DNA of 64,000 nt from Rugalucina vietnamica (Eukaryota; Mollusca; Bivalvia; Lucinida; Lucinidae): assembly GCA_964017185.1 (NCBI GenBank), contig OZ024873.1:46300760-46364759 (forward strand), in the 5' to 3' direction. Shown here piece by piece: positions 23,758 to 59,837 of this stretch. Each line of letters opens with the position of its first letter. Position 1 is the stretch's first letter. The translations under genes were made by a program, and so were the position numbers. A model generated the notes under the pieces. It was given only the letters and a program-made list of their open reading frames with translations. It made no database searches and had not been told where the DNA came from.

Positions 23758-23959
23758 TCATTTGCATTGAGGTTTAACGTCCCAGTCAACAATTTTTCAG
23801 TCATGCTAGGACAGAGACACCGCTTCCTAGATCTTAACCAGTATTGTGAGGAGTTACTGTGTCCTGTTCAAGCACACAACATGGTGCCCCATGTTGGGAT
23901 CAACCCAAGACCTCTAGATTCCAATTTTGATCTTCCAGCCAGGCCACTGTGCTTCCCCA
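23758..23959 (-). mobile_element. tRNA-derived SINE (family Q) with 11-bp duplication
   Basis: Minus strand runs from GTGGCCTGGCTGGAAGATCA through a B box (GGGTTGATCCC) to the 3' end GTTGACTGGGACGTTAAACC. ATATTTGAGCT is present at both sides (23747-23757, 23960-23970). It lies about 100 bp from MIB1 exon 13. Confidence 0.88.
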
Positions 23960-24056
23960 ATATTTGAGCTCAAGAGCAATAGAAGTGTTATTTGGTCCGT
24001 CATTAATGCAGTTATACAACAGCAGATTACAATTTCACACCCATGCAGTGACCTAC

Positions 24057-49353
<25,297 letters not shown>

Positions 49354-49534
49354 TGTGGCTGGATGATTTATTTTCTTTACGTTTCACTATAAGCACCTAA
49401 ATTACAACGACCAAAAAATAATACAATCGAAAACCAGTCCCAACAGCTGTCAAAATTCTGGTTCTCGGTTTTACTTTCGGTTTAGGTTAACCTACATATT
49501 TAAGCTGGACAACAGATTTCATCAACAGTGGAAA
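49354..49534. promoter_or_regulatory. putative bidirectional MIB1/CABLES promoter
   Basis: Only 181 bp separate the outermost MIB1 ATG (minus) from the CABLES ATG (plus); 325 bp if MIB1 starts at 49209. The stretch has a CAGCTG E-box near 49445, a GGTTAACC palindrome near 49486 and an AT-rich TATTTAAG near 49497 on the CABLES side. Transcription starts cannot be read from the sequence; shared promoter use is inferred from spacing. Confidence 0.6.
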
Positions 49535-49932
49535 ATGGCAGCAGCAAGTATGAAGCACAGAAAACGGGTTTCTCTAAGGAGAATCGCTGCAAAACACTTT
49601 CTTTCCAATATTTCTTTAGATGGATCTTACACAGACTCTAATTATATGTTTGCTGACTGGAAACACCACAAGATCAAACCAGAAAATGCAGCTGAAAATG
49701 AGGTTAAAAGTGAAGGCCTTTCTGAAGCCCAATCCCAAAGCCAAGACACTCAGAAGTCAGTTTCAGCCAATGATCAGGGAAAACCTCAAAATGAAAATGA
49801 GAATGTTTCAGCTCAGAAAAAGGTTCAGAGTCCAGCGAGACCCAGGGCACACAGTATGATCACAGGAAAACAGAATGAGCCAGAAAATGAAAAAGAGAAG
49901 ACAGAGCTAAGGTCACTATCGAAGAGATGGAG
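49535..49932 (+). CDS. CABLES: CABLES coding exon 1
   Basis: Starts GAAAATGGCAGC and encodes RVSLRRIAAKHFLSNISLDG near the N-terminus, the conserved CABLES motif, followed by a charged low-complexity segment. Ends KRW at GGAG|GTATGA, phase 2. The next in-frame codons run into a stop, which supports the donor. Confidence 0.9.
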
Positions 49933-51657
49933 GTATGAATATTTAGAGTTAATTTGACAAGATGGAGGTGTGAATATTGAGAATTATTTGGTGATTAAGT
50001 GTTACACTAACATATCTATAACAATGATCCCTTATAACTACTTCAGATAAACTGACACTAAGGCCGTACTTGATATAGCCAATCCGATTGATCCGATCGA
50101 CCGGAGCATACAGATTCTAAATCAAGTAGTCGCAATGGAGCGTGACGAAGCGCTCCGCCGTCCAAGGTGGTGTGGCCGGAGCAAGTCACGTGACCTGCTC
50201 TAAAAAACATGGCGTCAAAATATTTATACAAAACACAATCGTACAGCGAGAGTGCGAGTGCTTGTGACTTGTGGAAGTACTCTTCATCTGAATCATCTTG
50301 AGATGAGCTGTGGAATCGCTCATAATTAGACTCGCTACGACCGAATTCAGAACATTGCTTTTCCTCACTTGATTTAGTAATGGGAATGCACTCCGTTTGC
50401 CCACTTTCCCTTGATTTAGCGTGCTGCTCGGAGCAATCCGATCACTCTTCAAATTTCTAAATCAAGTACGCCCCAGGGTAAACAAAATTATTTTTCTTAA
50501 AATATAAATTTGTTCAAAAATTATTGTGGGTTTTTGCTAAAATAAACTTGTTTTAATGCTCTGTAAAATTCTGTTTAGATTACTGCATAGTCATGTCAAG
50601 TTATAACTCATTTTATGTAGCCATTCAGTAGATTTCAAACTTCTGTTTTATGGGTGTATTACAAAAAATAAACCAATATTTTATCGGAGGAATCAGGAAA
50701 CCAAACCTGAGGTGATGATCAGAAATTGATCAACTCAGTATCTGGAGAAAGAAAGAGAGAAACCAACTGTACTTTCAAGTTCCTCCATGCTGCCGCGGCG
50801 CGTTGCAGTGCTCATACATGCAATGAGTTGAAAGACGCATCAGGGTTGACTCTTCTTTCATTTTAGGGAGGTTTGTATAGGGAAGTTCTTGACACAAACC
50901 ATTTCATGGAATTTTTTAATTTTATGAAAAAAGTGGTGTATTTTAGATGAACTTTTCGGCTCATTTCCTGGAGTCTCCTCGATGATCAGGAAAGTGTCAC
51001 ATGCATGCTCATAACTACTACATTTTTTTTGCAATATTGTAGAACTGGCAGTTATTCTGGAGACAGGGATAAAGCAGGGCCAAGAAAAAGACTGATCCAG
51101 ATTCCAAGTGAACATAGTACACCTGTCATCAGAGAGTCTTTTGGTAAGTTATATTCTTATGAACTTCTAATCAGCAAACTTGTATTTCATTTCAATATTC
51201 AAAAAAATGTTTCATTTCACTGTGAAATTAATGGATGGACAAAACAGTCTTAGACAGCTGACATATGTTCATATGACATAAAACACAGTTGAATAGTGTA
51301 TGTATATTTTGTTCATTAAAATATTTCTATTTCAATTTATTTATAGATCGGTCAAGACGGAGGTCTAGTTCTATGTCAGGTGACTCTAATGACTCAAAAG
51401 ACTTTGAGATACGATTTCTCTCCCCTGACAGTAAGAGAAAGATCAAGAATGAAAGGTGAGTTTACAATCTTTACATGGTGTCAGAATGCGGTTTAAGACA
51501 AGAAAACATGTCTTCTGACTTTTCGACTTGGAAAACCTAGAATTCACATGTATTTTTCTGTAGCTCGATTTTGGCCCAAAACATAGAGGTGTATTATGGG
51601 GAAAGTAATTTGGATTGAATACTGTTAAATATACTGCAAGTTATCTATTGCAAATAG

Positions 51658-51739
<82 letters not shown>

Positions 51740-54700
51740 AAGAAACAACTGAGTAACATTTTAAGTGCTACAGAGTGGTCTTTTCAAACCTTTGGTCAAG
51801 CGTTACATGAACTTATATATGTTAACAATATGAAAACTTGCCCATGCAATATATACAAATTTTTATCAGCTGTAAAAATTGGAAATTTCGTCGGAAGACT
51901 TTTATATTTTGATTATATTTGCAGGAAGCATAGATTGTGGGTACACATTAGAACTGCCACACAGAGGTGGTTCTAGAGTACCCACAAACTATGTTTTGGA
52001 TCAAAAATGTGAAAAATTTTATACCCCATGAATACCCCAGTTTTACTTTATAAAAGTGGGGTTTGAGTCGCAGTTTTGATGGGGTATACTTTACATGGAC
52101 ACATTATCCTGATGAGCAAAAAGTCATTTACTGACCTGGATCAGTATTTGCTACAATCTTGAAATTTCAGAGGGATTCTGAATCAAAATCTAGTTTTTCT
52201 CATGAATACACTAACATGGCATTAGGTGAGGATCTTTTGTGTTATTTTTCTTTAGACTGTTTGCCTAGAGAACATCACTATAAAATTTGTATAAATAGAA
52301 CAATAACTACCGCCATGGCTAATTTTTACTGAACTTATAATTGTAATCAATTGGACAGGAAGGGACCACTTGGGTAACATGGTTTTCTGTTTATCCACAG
52401 CAAAGATTCAGATAGCTCTACTGATGATTCACAGTAAGGAATAAACAGAGAATTGCTACATAATTATAGGAAATACTGCATTTGCTGCTCTCATTCATGT
52501 TGATTGTCTCTAGATGACTTGTGTGTGTAAAAATGTTAAACAAAAACGAAAATCTTTTAAGTTACAAATTATCCCCCAAAGTTCTTTAATCTCTTAAAGA
52601 TCATGTTTGAAATTTAGTACAAACGTACAATGTATTTCTGATTTTTTTTTTAAAAGTATTTCCTAAGTTATGTAGCATTTTATGTTAAAGAAAGCAGTTT
52701 CCCCCTTCACTGTAGTGTCAGTTGTTTTCGAAATTTGAATATTTGAAAGCTATTTAATAAACATACTACTAAACTTGACTCCTTCAGTTCATTTACAGCA
52801 CTGTATGAATGAGCATGTCTTGATTATGATGCTGTGAAATTCTGTTATTACCGTATTAACTATTTTCAAGAATCATGCTACATGTAGAGGAACTTCACCA
52901 TTAGAAACTTCATCATGTTGTTGTTTATTTTTTTGTAATTGCAATATCTCCATGCCTTTTTTCAGACCTTTTGGTACCGATGAAATTGGGAAATCATAGC
53001 ATGATTTTGGAGAAAAAAGCATGATTTTGTGCAATATTTAGTCAAATTGGGAAAGTTTACCTCTTAAATTTGGATATTTCTGCTAATTTTTCTAGAATAT
53101 TTCAGGTCATCAAGAGGGAAAAATTATCATAGTGTTTATCTTCTATTCTCTCCGGAATTTTCATTTGCGAATACTTATTTCAGGTCAATTTGGAATTTTT
53201 TCAGCCGATTGGGAAAACATTTTGGTACCGGAACCCAGACCCAGTTTCGTATAGAGAAAAAGCCATGCCCTGATTGTCTTTGCATTAACTCTGCTGATGA
53301 TCAACACCTTTTGATTAGCCTTCATACATGCTTGTTCTATAATCCCTATAGTTCCAATGTCTGAAGCTCTTATGATGTGGCTAATATAATTATTGTCACA
53401 GGGACGGAAAAAGAATGTGGCCCGACCGGCACTCGAACCCAGGGTCTCTCGCTTACTGTGCAAGCATTCTACCACTGAGCTACCGAGCCACATGTCCACT
53501 GGTTACATTTCCCCCCCTACTTAATTAGATTGGTCCCCGAATCTACTCAGGACCAAGCGGGAACAGGAGAGACAGTCTCTTTCAGGTTGCTGCTGGCAGC
53601 CCGAGCACGGACCCACACTGAGCACTCTACCACTGAGCTACCGAGCCACATGTCGACGGGTTACATTATTATAATATTTTCCTACTGATTTCAGAAATCC
53701 ATTTTAAAGCATGTTATTCGAAAGCTGTGTTCTGTTTGAAATTGCTCTAAAATGCTGAATGATGAAACATTCTGTTTTGAATTAAAAAAAAATCCTTTTA
53801 CCAGTTCAAAAATTGGCATGATTTTCTATTAGCCCAGGAAAGTGTTATTTTCCCTATGTAACAGATATGCATGCAACTAAAATTGTTATACAGCTTACAT
53901 ATTGACAACATTTTCCTAGGGAAGCAAAAAATTTAATTAACCTTTATACTGCAAAGATCTTCAAGATGACTCCTTCGTGGAGATCTTTTTTTTAGCTATT
54001 TTCCTTCCTGTAGTCTTAAAAATTTAAATTACTATCAACAGAAATGTTCTGTTTTTAGACTTGTTTTAATTGAGCTGCGGCATGGGAAAAACAACAATAA
54101 TCTGCATAGACGAAAACAAAGGTGCAGATCAGCTTTCGCAGTAAGGAAAAAACATGCAGGAAATGAGCAAATGGACTGAAGATTCTGATAAAAAAAAAAT
54201 GTACATGATTCTGATAAAAGAAAAATAATACAGCATGCATTATTGGTGTATATATATAACCAGATTTCAGGTAAGCATTTACAGGACTGTTGGTCCTCTG
54301 GTTGATAATTAGTAGCACACTTTTGACTAGTTACACGCTGGAGAATCCCTGCTTTATGTTTACTTTATGGATGGAAAAATGTTTACATATGTATATACCT
54401 AATAATCTTATAATTTATTGAAGATCTATAAGAAAACATGGCCCATCCTCTACACTCGCAGGAAGAGTAAAATCTGTCATTAAAAAGAAAGAGCAAAAAT
54501 AAGGAGTAACAAAATATCTTCTGACGTGCACTCTGCTCAAGCTACACATAGTCATGAAATCTTGGGAAATTGTTTCTTCCATCTCCAAGAAAATAAGTTT
54601 GGCCTTGATTTTCAGGTTTTACAGAGTCATTATTATTTTCAAGTGAAAAAATAACGAGCAAATGTATGGATGGGGCTTAAGTGTTAAAATATTACATTCA

Positions 54701-57700
54701 TATACATCAAGCCCTGAATGTTCATACTGATACAAAATTTGTGAACAGTTTTAAGACAAAAATGACAGATTACTCCTGCAGCATGTCTCATATACATACG
54801 AGCCGCCTCATGGGAAAACCAACAATCTGCATAGGCGAAAAAAAAGGCGCAGATCAGCTTCGCAGTAACTGCGAAGCTGATCAACGCCTTTGTTTTCGCT
54901 ACTCGGATAGTACAATTTCTCTTCTACTTAAGTCCGAAATTTCAAGCTTCTAGCTCTATTCTGTGCTTGTACAGCCTGGTTTGTGTGGGACCTGTTCGGA
55001 AACCACATTGTTGGTTTTCCCACGAGGCGGCTCATACGTTGAGTTAAGAGGCACCAGGGAAATTTTTCTTTCATTTTAAAAATTTTGATAAATGTATAAA
55101 ATAGAATATACATGCATTAGGAAATTCTTGGTTCGTTTCAATTTCCTGGAAAAGTGGCATTAGGAAAACAAGTCCATGCAATACTATACAGGTTTCGCTT
55201 AAGTCGTAAAAATTGAAAAATTTCAGAAGAAAATTTTGGATATTTTTCTTATTTTTTTGCTCAAAACATAGATTGTGGGTACACGTTAGAACCCACAATC
55301 TATGTTTTGGAGCAAAAATAAGAAAAATAGGTATGCCCCTGCAAACCCCAGTTTTTCTACGTAAAAGTGGGGTTTAAGGGAGTATTTATTGCAGGGACAT
55401 GTTTGCTTGATGGTATATTTTAGACAAATTCTAGACCATTTCTCGTGTTATTTCCTGGAGTCCCCCACATGTATGGCCTTAATTCTTTGTATGTTATGCC
55501 GTATATGTACGTACTTTTCTCATTATGAGAACATGCCCATGCAATATAGAGATATTTTAAGTTGTTAAAATTGAAAATTTTCAGTAGATCATTTTTGTTA
55601 TTTTTCTTATTTTTGCTAGATTGTGGGCGAGGCCCACAATCTATGATCATCTATGTTCTGAAGCAAAAATAAGAAGAATATGTGTACCCCTTTATACCCC
55701 AGTATTACTATATAAAAGTGGGGTTTAAGGGGGTATAGATTTCACAGACTTGTTTTCCTGATGTGTGTTCTTTGAGACATTAAATTGATGGAAGTGACAT
55801 TTTAAAAGCACTGCAGGAAAGAAAGGTTATCTGCCTTTTAATTGGACAGACATTGTCTGCTAGAAAATTAATGAGCCCAATGAGAAAAAAAATGTCTGGG
55901 GTTTCTGACCAGGTCTAACACAGCCAATGAAGAAGGTTAGATGCTTGAAATTTCAGATTTAGGAAGAAGATACATGTACATTTTTAATACTATCTAAGAA
56001 TGATTAACAAAGGCACTGATCAGCTGTGCAATTACTGTACAACTGATCTGCGCCATCGGTTTTGCATGTATAGAGTGTTAGTTTTCTGGTGTGGAGGCTC
56101 AAATGTAACTCCCTGAAGAGAGTTAATGCAGACTGCAGCACATTGTCATTGATTTTTAAAGTTTGTAGAACAGTTTAAGTGTATATATAAGATAAGCTCA
56201 CTTATTTTTCCATAAAAAGTGGTTTAAGGTACAACCTCATTATAATGCTATCTTTTGGGTCCATAGAAACAGACATTAGAAGTGAAACCATGCAATATTG
56301 AGGTCATTTACAATAGCAATATAGGATAATAACAAATTTGGGAGCCAAGATGTGGCTGACAGTATAATGTTACCTTGAAATCCTTGTTATAATGAGGCAT
56401 GTTATAATGAGGTTACACTAATACCACTTACATCAAAGGTCCTCTGGTTTGTTGAAGAAGAAAAAAAGAGTCACTGATCACAGTCATGTAAAACTGATTT
56501 GCAGCTTTTCTTGTCTGTTAGATCACAAAAGAAAGCTGGCAGTGGTAGAGTGTAGGGTCCAAGGTTTGATCCTCAGCTGGGGCACAGTTCATTGTGGCCT
56601 TGAGCAAGTCACATCTCCATTGAGGTAATGGTCAGAAAATGATCGACTCAGTACACAGCTAAAGAATAAAAGGTTTCTGTTTCACAAAATGGTTTCATCA
56701 TGACACAGCTAGAATCATGTTTTATTTTGTCTTTTTTTATTCCCATCCTCCAGCTTGCTATATTTGAGCTTTGAGCTGCGACAAGAGAAAACCAGTCTTA
56801 GGGTATCCAATGCGGTGTAACACAATCCGGCCTGTACAGTCTCAGAAGAAGGCTAGAAGCTTGAAATTTCAGATTTAAGAAGAAGATGGAGTGTTCTATC
56901 CGTGAAGCGAAAATAAAGGCGCTGATCAGCTGTGCAGTTATTGCACAGCTGATCTGCGTCTTTGTTATCGCATAATGCTTGTTGTATTTACAGGTTATTG
57001 ATTGTCACATCACGCAAAGCACCTGTGGTTATATCTTCTACAGTTCCTTATACAAAACCAGCTACAGCAGTCAGGTATGTTGAAACTTTAGTCTTTATTT
57101 AAAGTTTTTTTTTGTGTGTGTGTGTGTATGGGGGGTGATGGGGGTTGTTTTTCCTTTTTTCTTCTTTTTTCACATTTTTAAACTTGTGTACCTTAATGTG
57201 CATAAAACTTTCAGACTGTCTGATTTTAGCACAGTTAGATGAGACTGCAACTAGAGAAACAGACTATTCACCAGATGGTTTGCAGGATTCGTAATAAGTC
57301 AGTTTCAAACCATTATATATCCAACCCCCCCCCCCCACCCCCTAATCTTCTTGTTTATCATAAAGTTATTAAATTCTATTTCTGTTTTCTTGATGCACAT
57401 AAGTTCTTTTTCTTCTTCTTTGTTTATCTAAAAGCCATGTGATGTGAAGACTACTACTGTAGATTTGGAAATGTTGGCAAGAACTTAATTTTCGCGAATT
57501 TGATGCCTCGCGAATTCAAAGTTCTCACTAATAAAATACTTACACAAGGTCAAAGAAGGCACAAGATTTTCTCGCGAATTCAAAATATCGCTAATAATCC
57601 AGAAATAGATAATTCGCGAAATAAAAGTCATGCGAAAATTTCCAAATTTACGGTGTTATCAGTAAATCAGAAAAAAAAAGAAATACATGTATAAAAAATA

Positions 57701-59806
57701 ACAGATACACTACATTAATTTTGTGCCTCTGTTTTTATATATGTAGAATGAAAACATAGTTTATCTGGTCAAAGTTTTCTTTAATTCTTGTGGTAAAATT
57801 CTTGTGTATCTGGTGCTTTGTAGCAGTGTGCTATAAAATCAGGATTTTAACTCGTATAAGCCTGGCGTCCTTTTTATGGGACATAGGCAAACAGCATAGC
57901 CCAGATGTGACACCGCAAAACGCGGCATTACATCTGGGGCTAACCTGTTTGCGCAGAGAAATTTCATCAAAAAATGAGATAGAAAATAAAAATCACTCCT
58001 AACACCCCTAACAATGGATGTGTACTCATCCAATTGATAATGATGGGAGAATCCATTGGTCAAATATGGGTTAATGTCTGACTTTCATGTCTTCATCTAT
58101 TACTTACAGTAATTATTGTTAATTATTCCCAGTTTGGTCTCAAACTGAGAGTTTTTATTATTATACCACATAAAGCTAGGCAGATGACCAGTTCTGTTAT
58201 ATTACTAGTGCCAAGAGATAACAATTCACTGTAATTCACCTATTATAATATGCCTGTAATAGACTGTTCTCAGTCTGTGTTCACCTGCCCTTTGGGGCCG
58301 TGAGAAATAGGTGGGCTGCTTGTGCCTCCAGCTTATAACTGTCTGACCAACCACCAATAACTGTCTGACCAACCACTCAGAAGGTCTGAACCTGCCCAGG
58401 AAATGTGGTTCAAGTCAAACCATTCATACATATAAACATTAGTTGCTTATATTTTCAAGCACATTTTTTGTTGTCATGACATCCTAATGTTGGGTGGAAG
58501 TCCCATAAACTGGAGGCAACTTCCCGTCATGACCATTGCTGTTGACTGGGGCGCTAAGCCACAAATCAAACAAACGGACAAAAGAATCTCTTGGAGACAT
58601 TCTTGATAGCCCCCTTAAGCACAGTGTGTTGCTTGTACTGTTTCAAGTCCAAAGTCCAGCACATACTTTTTTATGACAATGATGTCATAAATGAGAATCT
58701 AATCAAATCATTGACCAACTTCTAGGAATTATTGTTGAAAAAAAATCTGATACCGGAATCAAACAAAACCAAATCCTATCCGGACCTATAGTAAAAATTA
58801 AGCACCCATAAAATCAGACGTAAACTTCAAGGTTTAGACCATCACAAAAATTTTTCAGATAAATTATCTTGTTTTTCTGAACTTATAGTTTTTAATCTGA
58901 CCATTCAATAAATAAGTGGAAAGTAAGTGAATGGTGACACTTCTCCGCTTATCTATTGACTGCCCTATCTGCTTATTATACCCCCGGCATTTATGCCGAC
59001 GGGTATATAGTTTTTGCTTTCCCGTTCGTCCGTTCGTATGTTCGTTCGTTTGTTAGTTCGTTTCTTCGTTCGTAATTCCGGAACGTTCGTAGAATTTATG
59101 TCAAAGTTTTGGTTAAAGTTTCTCTAGAGGTGTATATCTCATGAACCAATGGTCAGAAACTATTCATATTTGGACCATAGGTACCCTATAGGGTTTGCTT
59201 TGTTTCCATGAGTTCGGACCCCAGGGTCCATGCCCGGGGGTGGGGCTGGAGGTCAAAATCTAGGTCACCTTTAAAATGTGCTGTTTACAATGTTAATGTT
59301 TCTTCTCTTAAGTTCATATCTTAACAAACAATCATAGGAATGTATTCTTATATAGTTCATAGATACCCTTTAGGGTTTGCTTTCATATTCAATGTCACCA
59401 AATCCTGGTTACCGTCCCCAGGGGTGGGGCTAGAGGTCAAAACCTAGGACACATTTTTATATAATATATACCATGATAAACTTTCTGTAAGTCTGTTTTC
59501 TTGACATCCACTAAGTCTTGCCAGAACGCATTCATACTTAGACCATAGGTACCATGTAAGATTCAGACTCTAGGTTCATGTGCGGGGGGGGGGGGGGGGG
59601 GGGGGGGGGGGGAGGGGGGGCTAGAGGTCAAAATCTAGAACTTCTTTAATAATTGTATTTTCTGTTCTTTTTTTTACTATCATGTTAAGAAATCATTCAT
59701 ACTTGCCCCATAAGTACTCTATAAGGTTTGCCTTGTTTCTAATGACATTAGACACTAGGGTACATGCTGGGGGTGGGGCTAGAGGTCAAAATCTAGGACA
59801 TCTTAA

Positions 59807-59837
<31 letters not shown>

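Noticed and set aside
53185-53499. 104-codon minus frame (GSSVVECLHSKRETLGSSAG)
   Set aside because: It is a read-through of the tRNA-like sequence; no protein family recognised.
59584-59620. Poly-G run as a functional G-quadruplex
   Set aside because: Pure homopolymer inside a repeat, length uncertain; nothing else supports a role.
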